Source: Vicinamibacterales bacterium
GTDB lineage: Bacteria > Acidobacteriota > Vicinamibacteria > Vicinamibacterales > JAKQTR01
Length of the DNA: 35,278 nucleotides
NCBI GenBank assembly: GCA_025456345.1
Contig: JALOKU010000032.1
Coordinates: forward strand, 1 to 35,278
Direction: 5' to 3'
In this document: positions 8,508 to 16,005 of the stretch, piece by piece
Layout: each line of letters starts with the position of its first letter
How positions within the stretch are numbered: the stretch's first letter is position 1
Made by a program: the position numbers and the translations under genes
Notes under the pieces: generated by a model
Seen by the model: only the letters and a program-made list of their open reading frames with translations
Told to the model about the DNA's origin: nothing
The model's database searches: none

Positions 8508-8546
8508 CCTGCTGAAGCCGCTCGTCGTCACGCGAGGTGGTGTGTC

Positions 8547-11210
8547 ATGTCTTTCGTCATCAGGGGCGGTTTCCCGAAGTGGTTCGTGCTGTGTGTCGGT
8601 CTCATCAGCCTGCTCGCAGCGGCCGGCGCCGCGTCGGCGGGCGACATCGTCGGCGTGGCGGCGGATGCGACGGGCGCCGTCCTGCCGGCGGCGCAGGTCA
8701 CGCTGCGCAACCTCGCCACCGGCGAGGAGCAGTTCGCGCAGGCCGATCTCGAAGGGCGGTTCCGGTTTTCCGGCGTGCGCGCCGGCAGGTACCTCGTCAC
8801 GGTCGAGTCGCCCGGTTTCTCGCGGGAGTCGACGACGGTCGCCGTCGACGACGGCCGGGCGCCGGACGAACTGAGAATCGTCCTGGTGCCCGGGCGCATC
8901 GAGATGGGCGTCACGGTGACGGCCGCACGCGGCGAGCGGCGCGCGGACGCCGTACCGATCCGCACGGACGTCTTCGGCCGTGACGCGCTCATCATGCAGT
9001 CGCCGCTCTCGGTGGGCGACGCGCTCATCCGGGCGCCGGGCGTGACGCCGGTCGGCAACGGTCCGATGCAGGTCCGGCCTCGTCTGCGCGGCCTCGATTC
9101 GACGCGCGTGCTCGTGCTCGTCGACGGCGAACGCCTCAACAACGCGCGCACGGCGACGGACCGCTCGGGCACCGAGGTGGGCCTGATCGACCTCAACACG
9201 GTGGCGGGCCTCGAGGTGGCGAGCGGCGCCGGGTCGGTGCTCTACGGCACCGACGCGCTCTCTGGGACGGTCAACATCCTGACGCACCAGCCCCGCTTCA
9301 GCGACGGCCTGCGCTTCACGTACGGCTTCGACGGCTTTTTCAGCTCCAACGAGAACGGGCGGCGGGGCGCGGCGACGCTCGGCGCAACCGGGCGGCGATT
9401 CGCGATTCAGGTGACGGCCGGAGCGGAGGCGTACGACGACTACCGCGCCGGGGCCGCAGGCAGGAACGAGGACACGGCCGCCTTCTACACGAGCGGCCGG
9501 ATCACGAACGCCGATACGATTGACGACAACTTCGGCTTCAACTTCAACGCCTTCCCGGAGCCGTTCAACGCGCCGTACGCGCGCGCGTCGGCGGTCATCC
9601 CGACTTCCGGCGCGAGCGGCACGAGCCTCAATGCGAGCGGCCTCTTCGCCCTGACGGGCACGCAGACGCTCCAGGTGAAGTACATCCGCCGCCAGATGAA
9701 CGATGTCGGGTTCCCCGACTTCGAGCCGCCGGTGTTCTTCCAGCGCACGACGCTGCCGTACAACGATCTCGACCGCGTGTCGGCCCGCTACGAGGCGCGC
9801 GCGATCACGCCGTGGTTCCCGAACCTGAAGGTCACCGGCTACTTCCAGGACCAGCGGCGCCTGCTGCGTACCGAGTTCCCGGTCCAGTTTCCGGTGCCGT
9901 CGCCGGCGTTCTTCCCCATCAACGTCTACCGGTTGAACCTCCTCACCGACACGGAACAGCACGTGCAGACGCCGGGCCTCGACGTGCAGGCCACCTTCGC
10001 GCCGGCCCGCGCCCACCTGCTGACAGCGGGCATGATGCTCTACCGCGACGGCAGCCAGGACACGCGCACGAACACATCGCAGAGCACGATCATCGGCAAC
10101 GTCGCCATGGGCCCGCGCGGACCGGCGGCCAGCGTGTTTGCCGCGCCCGTCGTGCTCGGGCCGGCGGCGACGACGCACCCGGTGCGCGTGCCGGACTCGT
10201 CGTTCAGCGACGTCGGCCTCTTCGCGCAGGATGAATGGAGCGTGACCGCCGCCCTGCGCCTCGTGGCCGGCGTGCGCGTCGACGCGTATCGCGTGAAGAC
10301 GCAGGCCACACCCGGATACGAGGTGGAGTCCTTGACGGCCGGCGCGAAGCCGCCCATCGACCCCGCCGCGCTGCCGGACGCCGGCGGCTCGACGCTGTCG
10401 CGGACCGCCGTCACCGGCGACATCGGCGCCGTCTACCGGCTCACCGAGCCGGTGAGCCTGCGTGCCCGCTACGGCCGCAGCTACCGCCACCCGAACCTCG
10501 AGGAGTTGCTGTACTCCGGCCCCGCAACCGTGGGCGCGATCGTGCCGAACATGCAGGTCCAGCCGGAGGTCGGCCACAACACGGACGTCGGGATCACGCT
10601 GCGGGCCGGCCGCGTGGCCGGCTCGGTGTCCTACTTCCACAACGTGTTCGACGGGTTCATCTCGACCGAAATCGTGGCGACGACCCCGTCGGGCCCGATT
10701 TCGCAGGCCGTGAACTTCAGCGACGTCCGCATCCAGGGCGTCGAGGGCGATCTCGACGTGCCGGTCGTGACGAAGCCCGGCATCCTGACCGTTTTCGGCA
10801 GCGCCGCGTTCACGCGGGGGACGGTGCGCTCGGGAACCAGTCCGCTCACCGGCGCGTCGCTCTCCGGAACCCCGCAGGACAACATCTCGCCGTTCAAGGC
10901 GATTGTCGGCGTCCGCTTCATCGACCGGCGCGACCGGTGGTGGGTGGAGTACGGCGTGCGGTCGCAGGCGGACGTCACCCGCGTGGCGGAGACGCTGCTC
11001 GACTCTCCCTATCTCATTCCGCAGGACCTGCTCGGCCTTGCAGGCTTCAATGTGCAGCGCGTGGCCTGGGGCGTGAACTTCCGGCCGGGCGCCGCCCGTC
11101 TGGGACTGGTGTTCGCGGTCGAGAACCTGACCGACCAGTACTATCGTGAGCAGTTCCAGTTCGCGCCCGCGCGCGGGCGCACGTTCACGGCGGCCTTCAA
11201 CGTGCGGTAG
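8547..11210 (+). CDS. TonB-dependent outer-membrane receptor with carboxypeptidase-regulatory domain
   Basis: An 887-residue outer-membrane transporter. Domains in order: signal peptide (about 1-31, cleaving after ASA), a carboxypeptidase-regulatory-like beta-sandwich (about 32-115, starting GDIVGVAADATGAVLPAAQVTL), a plug domain (about 120-250, with RPRLRGLDSTRVLVLVDGERL and the SGAGSVLYGTDALSGTVNI segment), and a TonB beta-barrel to the end with the usual ENLTDQYYREQ strand near the C terminus. A GAGGTGG ribosome site precedes the ATG. The substrate cannot be read from the sequence; no siderophore, cobalamin or sugar-enzyme genes are adjacent and no SusD partner follows, unlike Bacteroidota nutrient loci. 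The nearest partner is the small membrane protein upstream. Confidence 0.93.
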   Translation: MSFVIRGGFPKWFVLCVGLISLLAAAGAASAGDIVGVAADATGAVLPAAQVTLRNLATGEEQFAQADLEGRFRFSGVRAGRYLVTVESPGFSRESTTVAVDDGRAPDELRIVLVPGRIEMGVTVTAARGERRADAVPIRTDVFGRDALIMQSPLSVGDALIRAPGVTPVGNGPMQVRPRLRGLDSTRVLVLVDGERLNNARTATDRSGTEVGLIDLNTVAGLEVASGAGSVLYGTDALSGTVNILTHQPRFSDGLRFTYGFDGFFSSNENGRRGAATLGATGRRFAIQVTAGAEAYDDYRAGAAGRNEDTAAFYTSGRITNADTIDDNFGFNFNAFPEPFNAPYARASAVIPTSGASGTSLNASGLFALTGTQTLQVKYIRRQMNDVGFPDFEPPVFFQRTTLPYNDLDRVSARYEARAITPWFPNLKVTGYFQDQRRLLRTEFPVQFPVPSPAFFPINVYRLNLLTDTEQHVQTPGLDVQATFAPARAHLLTAGMMLYRDGSQDTRTNTSQSTIIGNVAMGPRGPAASVFAAPVVLGPAATTHPVRVPDSSFSDVGLFAQDEWSVTAALRLVAGVRVDAYRVKTQATPGYEVESLTAGAKPPIDPAALPDAGGSTLSRTAVTGDIGAVYRLTEPVSLRARYGRSYRHPNLEELLYSGPATVGAIVPNMQVQPEVGHNTDVGITLRAGRVAGSVSYFHNVFDGFISTEIVATTPSGPISQAVNFSDVRIQGVEGDLDVPVVTKPGILTVFGSAAFTRGTVRSGTSPLTGASLSGTPQDNISPFKAIVGVRFIDRRDRWWVEYGVRSQADVTRVAETLLDSPYLIPQDLLGLAGFNVQRVAWGVNFRPGAARLGLVFAVENLTDQYYREQFQFAPARGRTFTAAFNVR

Positions 11211-11224
11211 GCCGAGGCGACAGG

Positions 11225-11254
11225 TTGACGCCGGCGCACCGCCGGCCGTAGAGT
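11225..11254 (+). promoter_or_regulatory. Sigma-70-type promoter for the methyltransferase gene
   Basis: TTGACG (11225-11230) is separated by 18 bases from TAGAGT (11249-11254), about 20 bases before the methyltransferase ATG. It lies between the TonB receptor stop and the next gene, so the methyltransferase probably has its own promoter with a short leader. Confidence 0.5.
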
Positions 11255-11274
11255 CGGTCTCAGGGGGGTCCTTG

Positions 11275-12036
11275 ATGAGTCCGACCAATCACTACGCACA
11301 GATCGATTACCGCAGGATGATCGCCTGGCCGAAGCGCCTCGAGCGCGAGTGGACGTTCCTGTCGGCGCCGTTCGGGTCGCTCCCGTCGAAGCGGCTGCTC
11401 GACCTCGGGTGCGGCACCGGCGAGCACGCGCGCTACTTCGCGGAGAAGGGGTTCGACGTCGTCGGCGTTGACGTGTCGGACACGATGCTCGAGCGGGCGA
11501 AGGAAGACGGGGTTCCGTCAGGCGTGCAGTTCCTGTTCGGAGACCTGCTCCACGTGGAGAACGTCGTGGCCGGCAAGTTCGGCGGCGCCGTCTGTCTCGG
11601 GAACACGCTCGCGCACATCATGGACCAGGACGCGCTGACGCAGCTCTTCACGGGGGTGCGCGCCGTGCTGCTGCCCGGCGCGCCGCTCGTCATCCAGGTG
11701 CTCAACTACGAGCGCCTCGTGCACGCCGGCCAGCGGTGCCTGCCGCTCACCTTCATCCAGGACGAGGAAGGCGAGGCGATCTTCCTGCGCGTGATGACGC
11801 ACCACGACGACGGGAGCGTCACCTTCACGCCGTCGTTGCTGCGCTACCGGAAGGACGGCGACCCCGCCCTCGAGGTCATCACCAGCCACAACGTGCCGCT
11901 GCGCGGCTGGAAGCGGGCGGAGATGGAGGCGGCGCTCGACGCGGCGGGCTTCACGACGCGCGAGCTCTTCGGCACGATGGCGAAAGTCCCGTACGCGGAC
12001 CACGACTCCACGGATCTGGTGGTCATCGCGCGGTAG
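11275..12036 (+). CDS. Class I SAM-dependent methyltransferase
   Basis: A 253-residue Rossmann-fold methyltransferase of unknown substrate. Motif I is LDLGCGTGEH (42-51), followed by the acidic end of strand 2 (VVGVDVS, 62-68), and motif II/III regions GDLLHVE and AVLLPGAPLVIQVLNYERL. The N terminus HYAQIDYRRMIAWPKRLEREW is typical of small-molecule methyltransferases. I chose the ATG at 11275, which follows a GGGGGG ribosome site at 11263; the frame continues upstream only inside the receptor gene. The C-terminal SHNVPLRGWKRAEMEAALDAAGF is the usual substrate-side helix. The enzyme is cytoplasmic, and the neighbours give no hint of the substrate. Confidence 0.88.
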   Translation: MSPTNHYAQIDYRRMIAWPKRLEREWTFLSAPFGSLPSKRLLDLGCGTGEHARYFAEKGFDVVGVDVSDTMLERAKEDGVPSGVQFLFGDLLHVENVVAGKFGGAVCLGNTLAHIMDQDALTQLFTGVRAVLLPGAPLVIQVLNYERLVHAGQRCLPLTFIQDEEGEAIFLRVMTHHDDGSVTFTPSLLRYRKDGDPALEVITSHNVPLRGWKRAEMEAALDAAGFTTRELFGTMAKVPYADHDSTDLVVIAR

Positions 12037-12072
12037 GTGCCAGGAACAGGGCGGGAGGGGACCGGCGCGATC

Positions 12073-12261
12073 CTACGCTTCGTCGTCCCAGGGCTTCGGC
12101 TGAGGCCCGGGGACGATGGCCGCGAGATCCGAGTCGTCCATGCCGGTACCCGAGGACTTGCGGACCTTGCTCTCGGCGCGGCGCACCGCTTTCTGGGCCT
12201 GCTTTTCGCGCTTGGCTTTTTCCCGTTCGCGTTTCTGAAAGGACGGCCGGGCTCGGTTCAC
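12073..12261 (-). CDS. Small conserved basic protein
   Basis: A 62-residue protein with a strongly basic helical N-terminal half (RARPSFQKREREKAKREKQ, then AVRRAESKVRK) and an acidic, proline-rich tail ending LAAIVPGPQPKPWDDEA. To my recollection, short proteins of this pattern are widespread in Acidobacteriota and some delta-type Proteobacteria without a known role; the basic coil suggests RNA or ribosome contact, which is unproven. The start is GTG, with a GGAG site 6 bases upstream inside an out-of-frame ATGGAG. It lies downstream of the RRM gene on the same strand, but an intrinsic terminator separates the two. Confidence 0.7.
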   Translation of the reverse strand: MNRARPSFQKREREKAKREKQAQKAVRRAESKVRKSSGTGMDDSDLAAIVPGPQPKPWDDEA

Positions 12262-12316
12262 AGCGACTCCATTCGCGGGGGCCTCAGCGCAGGCAGGCGC
12301 GGAGACGATTGCTCGG

Positions 12317-12359
12317 AAAAGAAGAACGGGGGGCGGGCGCAGGACGCCGGCCCCCCGTT
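12317..12359 (-). terminator. Intrinsic terminator of the RRM gene
   Basis: On the minus strand, downstream of the RRM stop, AACGGGGGG pairs with CCCCCCGTT (12325-12333 with 12351-12359). An inner GGCG/CGCC extension gives a long GC-rich stem, and a T-rich run (TTCTTCTTTTCC) follows at once. This has both classical elements and is the clearest intrinsic terminator in the window. Confidence 0.8.
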
Positions 12360-12377
12360 GACGTCAGAGGGAGCGCC

Positions 12378-12704
12378 CTACCAGCGCGACTCGCGCCGAG
12401 GCCCGCGGCCGCCGCCGCCGCCGCGATCGTTCCCGCCGAACCCGCCCGGCCGCTCGGTGCGCGGACGCGCCTCGTTGACCGTGAGGTTGCGGCCGCCGAA
12501 CGGCTTGTCGTGCAGCTCGGTGATGGCCTTCTGCGCGTCGGCGTCGGTTGCCATCTCGACAAACGCGAACCCGCGGGCACGGCCGGTGGCCATGTCGCGC
12601 ATCACGCTCACCGAGTCAACCGCCCCGTACTGCGAGAACAGGTCCTGCAGATCCTGCTCGCCCGTCGTGTAAGGAAGGTTGCCGACATACAGCTTTCTAC
12701 CCAT
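12378..12704 (-). CDS. RRM-domain RNA-binding protein
   Basis: A 108-residue single RNA-recognition-motif protein. RNP2 is LYVGNL (5-10) and RNP1 is RGFAFVEM (44-51), both with the aromatic residues that stack on RNA. A Gly/Arg-rich tail follows (87-108, GGFGGNDRGGGGGRGPRR), as in cyanobacterial and other bacterial Rbp proteins linked to cold adaptation and mRNA handling. I chose the ATG at 12704, 8 bases after a GAGGAG site; an in-frame ATG two codons earlier (12710) is only 2 bases from that site. The gene has a hairpin-rich leader upstream and an intrinsic terminator downstream, so it is probably a monocistronic, post-transcriptionally controlled unit. Confidence 0.93.
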   Translation of the reverse strand: MGRKLYVGNLPYTTGEQDLQDLFSQYGAVDSVSVMRDMATGRARGFAFVEMATDADAQKAITELHDKPFGGRNLTVNEARPRTERPGGFGGNDRGGGGGRGPRRESRW

Positions 12705-12715
12705 TGCCATTGCTC

Positions 12716-12855
12716 CTCGTCTCTTCTCACGAGACTCTGGACGGCCGGCTTGCCCGGCCGTCATTCACACTCGGCGATTTCAGACAAATCGCCCCTCGAT
12801 GGCAGCTCGTGACTGAGCGGAAACGACGCGGCAGGAGCGAGTCGAAGGCGACTCG
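12716..12855 (-). promoter_or_regulatory. Hairpin-rich leader of the RRM gene
   Basis: Four hairpins lie in series on the minus strand before the RRM start. From 5' to 3': cgagtcg/cgactcg (12838-12855, 4-base loop); ggcgattt/aaatcgcc (12773-12793, 8-base perfect stem, 5-base loop); gacggccgg/ccggccgtc (12740-12762, 9-base perfect stem, 5-base loop); and ctcgt/acgag (12716-12733), whose arm next to the gene runs into the GAGGAG ribosome site. Such an arrangement suits a cold-responsive or self-regulated 5' UTR. A TAAGAT hexamer near 12909-12914 could be a -10 element, but its -35 is poor. The rest of the gap to 12974 shows nothing else. Confidence 0.55.
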
Positions 12856-12974
12856 ATTCGGCTCTCAACGCGGATGCTACAGAAGGCGGGCTTCCACCTG
12901 ACCTTCCTATCTTACCACGAACCCGGCCGCTTGGCGGAATCCGGCGGCTGCGGCTGGGCCGGGATGTCCGGCGT

Positions 12975-13679
12975 TCAGGCGTTGTCAGGCGAGAATTCCA
13001 TCCGCCGGAACGCCTGGGGTTCATGAAAGCTCGGGCCCTCGGGCGCAGACCAGGCGGCGTAGATGGCGCCGCGCTCCGGTTCCGCGGGGCCGTGCGGCCG
13101 CTTGATGCGGAACACGTTGAAACGCCACGCATCGCCCGGCGAAGGCGGCACCCGCGGCGCGACCTCCGGGGCCATCGACTGGAGGCCGCTCCAGGGAAGC
13201 CAGGCGAGCGCGACCCAGCTGCCGGGCGCCAGGCCGCCGCACGAGCCGGGCACAACCGTGCTCTCAAGGCCGCGCCAGTCCCACGAACGGTCTCCGTTCA
13301 GCCGGGGATGGGGCTCGAGGATGTGGAGGTCGGTAACGACGTTGACCGGGCTGATTTCGACCTCGGCATAGTGACGGCCGAGGCAGGCCGGGTCGAGGAA
13401 GATCTCGACGACCTCTTCTTCCCAGATCGGGTCGTCGAGATGCCGCATGGTGTGCCATGGGCGGTCGTCACAGGCTTCGAACCGGATCGCGAGGCCCTCG
13501 GCGTTCCAGAGTGCCCGGAAGGAGGTGCGGTACGGGGCGGGCCCCCACTCGATGCGCTGGGCCGCCTTCCAGGCCTTGTCGTGGCCCGGCAGGAGCGTGA
13601 CGGGGCGCGCGCGGGTCCACGTCACGCGGTAGACCGCGTCGGAAGGAAGAGGCGCCGCGCCGCGGTACAACTCCGCCAT
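12975..13679 (-). CDS. CBM9-like carbohydrate-binding domain protein
   Basis: A 234-residue single-domain protein of the CBM9-like beta-sandwich group seen in xylanases, cellobiose dehydrogenases and free-standing proteins. Recognisable segments are APYRTSFRALWNAEGLAIRFEACDDRPW (about 48-75), EEEVVEIFLDP (86-97), YAEVEISPVNVVTDLHI, then GDAWRFNVFRIKRP and the terminal AAWSAPEGPSFHEPQAFRRMEF. There is no signal peptide, which is unusual for a carbohydrate-binding domain; either it is cytoplasmic or the true start has been misread. The ATG at 13679 begins directly before the domain. Its divergent neighbour is the M3 peptidase. The ligand is unknown. Confidence 0.82.
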   Translation of the reverse strand: MAELYRGAAPLPSDAVYRVTWTRARPVTLLPGHDKAWKAAQRIEWGPAPYRTSFRALWNAEGLAIRFEACDDRPWHTMRHLDDPIWEEEVVEIFLDPACLGRHYAEVEISPVNVVTDLHILEPHPRLNGDRSWDWRGLESTVVPGSCGGLAPGSWVALAWLPWSGLQSMAPEVAPRVPPSPGDAWRFNVFRIKRPHGPAEPERGAIYAAWSAPEGPSFHEPQAFRRMEFSPDNA

Positions 13680-13760
13680 GAAACGGGTCCTTGTCGGGTG
13701 GAAAACAGTTCAAGTATCGAGCCTCGCGGGTGGGGAGTCAAGGCCGCCCGCTCACCCCCC

Positions 13761-13789
13761 TTGACCTCCCGGGAGCCGACAGGTAGATT
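13761..13789 (+). promoter_or_regulatory. Sigma-70-type promoter for the M3 peptidase gene
   Basis: TTGACC (13761-13766), a 17-base spacer and TAGATT (13784-13789) lie about 55 bases before the peptidase ATG. Five of six -35 bases and four of six -10 bases match the consensus at optimal spacing, in a gap between divergent genes. Confidence 0.6.
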
Positions 13790-13843
13790 CTGGGCGCCTC
13801 CGGTGCGTGGTCCCCCGTTGTCCCTTCCCGAAAGGCCAGAACC

Positions 13844-15961
13844 ATGATCGTCCGAGCGCGCGTGCTCATCCTGTTGCTTGCCGCATTCCCAATCGTGGTC
13901 GCGGGCCAGCAGCCGGCGGCTCCCGCAGGCCAGACCAACCCGCTCCTGAAGGCGTGGACCACGCCCTTCGGCGTGCCCCCCTTCGGCGAGATCACGCCCG
14001 CGCACTTCCTGCCGGCGATCAAGGCCGGCGTGGACCAGCAGCGCAAGGAGATCGAGGCGATTGCGACGAACCCGCAGCCGCCGACGTTCGCCAATACCAT
14101 CGAGGCGATGGAACACGCGGGCGAGCTCCTCTCGAGAGTCAGCCCCGTGTTCTCGAACATGCAGTCGTCGAACACCAATGAGCAGCTGCAGGCCATCAAC
14201 CGCGAGGTGGCGCCCCTGCTGACCGCACTTCGCGACGACATCCGCCTCAACCCGGCGTTGTTCGCGCGGGTGAAGACGCTGTGGGACGGCCGCGCGGCGC
14301 TGACGCTGACGCCGGTGCAAGCCAGGCTCCTCGAGGAGCAATACAAGGCGTTCGTGCGCGGAGGGGCCAACCTCTCGCCCGGGCAGAAGGACCGCTTCCG
14401 CGCGATCAACGCGGAACTGTCGGCCCTCGGCATCAGGTTCGGGGACAACCTGCTGCGCGAGACCAACAGCTACAGGCTCGTGATCGAGAAGGAGGCGGAC
14501 CTGAAGGGCCTGCCCCCGTCGGTCGTGGCGGCCGGCGCCGACGCGGCGAAGGCGGCGGGCCTCGCGGGCACGTGGGTCTACACGCTGCAGGCGCCCAGCA
14601 TCTGGCCGTTCCTGCAGTATGCCGACACCCGCGGCCTGCGGCAGCAGATGCTCGAGGCCTACACGACGCGCAACGATCGCGGCGACCAGTTCGACAACAA
14701 GGCCAATGCCGCCCAGCAGGCGGCGCTGCGGGCGGAGCGCGCGCAGTTGCTCGGGTACACGACGCACGCCGACTTCGTGCTCGAGGAGAACATGGCCAAG
14801 ACCCCCGACAAGGTCTACGCCCTGCTCAATCAGCTGTGGACGCCGGCGCGGGCGATGGCGCTCCGCGAGGCGGCCGACCAGCAGGCGCTCGTCAAGGCGT
14901 CGGGCGGCACGTTCACGCTCGAGGCCGCCGACTGGCGCTACTACCAGGAGAAGATCAAGCGGCAGCGGTTCGCCCTCGACGAGCAGGCCCTCCGGCCGTA
15001 CTTCAAGCTCGACCACGTCCGCCAGGGCGCCTTCTACGTGGCGAACAGACTGTACGGTCTGACGATTGCGCCGCGCCCGGACCTGCCCACCTACCACCCG
15101 GAGGTCCAGGCGTTCGAGGTGAAGGACGCCGACGGGTCGCACCTGGGCATCTTCTATACGGACTACCATCCGCGCCCGGGGAAGCGGGTGGGCGCCTGGA
15201 GCAGCACGTTCCGCAGCACGCGCATGAAGGACGGCCAGCGCGTGACGCCCATCGTCGTCAACGTGTGCAACTTCTCGCGGCCGGCGGGCGGCGAGCCGGC
15301 GCTGCTGACGCTCGACGAGGTCGGCACGCTGTTCCACGAGTTCGGCCACGCGCTGAACTCGCTGCTGTCGAAGAGCCCGTACCGGGGCCTGGGCGGTTTC
15401 CCGCGCGACTTCGTGGAAGTGCCGTCGCAGATCATGGAGAACTGGGCGCTCGATCCCGAGGTGCTGAGCGTCTATGCAAAGCACTACAGGACCGGCGAGG
15501 TGATCCCGGTGGCGCTTGTCGAGAAGATCAAGAAGGCCGAGCAGTTCGACCAGGGCTTTGTCACCGTGGAGTACCTGGCCGCGTGCCTCCTCGACATGGA
15601 CTGGCACACGCTGCCGGTCGGGCCGGCGACAGACACGACCTCATTCGAGCGCGCGTCGATGGAGAAGCGCCAGCTGCCGCCCGACATCGTGCCGCGCTAC
15701 CGCAGCACGTACTTCAACCACATCTTCGGCCCCGGCGGCGGGTACTCGTCCGGCTACTACGCGTACATCTGGAGCGAGGTCCTGGACCAGGACGCCTTCG
15801 AGGCGTTTCGCGAGAAGGGGCTGTTCGATCAGGCCACGGCGCGCGGCTTCCGCACGATCCTCGAGAAGGGCGGCACCGACGACCCGATGACGCTCTACAA
15901 GGCGTTCCGCGGGCGCGAGCCGAGCGTGGAGCCGCTGCTCAAGAAGCGCGGCCTGAAGTAG
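13844..15961 (+). CDS. dcp: Periplasmic peptidyl-dipeptidase, M3 family (Dcp-like)
   Basis: A 705-residue zinc metallopeptidase of the thimet oligopeptidase/Dcp group, which removes C-terminal dipeptides from short peptides. A signal peptide (about 1-21, ending VVAGQ) places it in the periplasm, unlike the E. coli Dcp (681 residues). The start NPLLKAWTTPFGVPPFGEITPAHFLPAI is typical of Dcp. The catalytic motif is HEFGH (498-502) with the third ligand Glu525 in DFVEVPSQ, and the substrate-binding Tyr-rich segment FGPGGGYSSGYYAYIWSEVLDQDAF lies near 630-650. The gene has a good promoter upstream and is probably monocistronic. It would degrade imported or cell-wall-derived peptides. Confidence 0.94.
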   Translation: MIVRARVLILLLAAFPIVVAGQQPAAPAGQTNPLLKAWTTPFGVPPFGEITPAHFLPAIKAGVDQQRKEIEAIATNPQPPTFANTIEAMEHAGELLSRVSPVFSNMQSSNTNEQLQAINREVAPLLTALRDDIRLNPALFARVKTLWDGRAALTLTPVQARLLEEQYKAFVRGGANLSPGQKDRFRAINAELSALGIRFGDNLLRETNSYRLVIEKEADLKGLPPSVVAAGADAAKAAGLAGTWVYTLQAPSIWPFLQYADTRGLRQQMLEAYTTRNDRGDQFDNKANAAQQAALRAERAQLLGYTTHADFVLEENMAKTPDKVYALLNQLWTPARAMALREAADQQALVKASGGTFTLEAADWRYYQEKIKRQRFALDEQALRPYFKLDHVRQGAFYVANRLYGLTIAPRPDLPTYHPEVQAFEVKDADGSHLGIFYTDYHPRPGKRVGAWSSTFRSTRMKDGQRVTPIVVNVCNFSRPAGGEPALLTLDEVGTLFHEFGHALNSLLSKSPYRGLGGFPRDFVEVPSQIMENWALDPEVLSVYAKHYRTGEVIPVALVEKIKKAEQFDQGFVTVEYLAACLLDMDWHTLPVGPATDTTSFERASMEKRQLPPDIVPRYRSTYFNHIFGPGGGYSSGYYAYIWSEVLDQDAFEAFREKGLFDQATARGFRTILEKGGTDDPMTLYKAFRGREPSVEPLLKKRGLK

Positions 15962-15973
15962 CGACCGGCGGGG

Positions 15974-16005
15974 GAGCGGCGCAGGGGACCTCCTACGCGC
16001 CGCTC
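15974..16005. terminator. Hairpin between convergent peptidase and hemerythrin genes
   Basis: gagcggcgc (15974-15982) pairs perfectly with gcgccgctc (15997-16005), with an inner agg/cct pairing. The right arm overlaps the last codons of the hemerythrin gene. With no U-tract, it could serve as a bidirectional, factor-assisted terminator for the two convergent genes. Confidence 0.45.

Noticed and set aside
7644..8546. Cobalamin riboswitch upstream of the membrane protein or TonB receptor
   Set aside because: I looked for the B12-box type sequences expected upstream of cobalamin receptors and saw none; only a GC palindrome is present.
8454..11288. A 944-codon open frame on the minus strand opposite the TonB receptor
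   Set aside because: High GC removes stop codons from antisense frames. The translation is Arg/His/Val-rich with no domain, while the plus strand gives a complete receptor with signal peptide, plug and barrel.
13622..15607. A 661-codon minus-strand frame opposite the M3 peptidase
   Set aside because: Antisense shadow with low-complexity Arg/Val/Leu content; the plus strand encodes an intact HEFGH peptidase.
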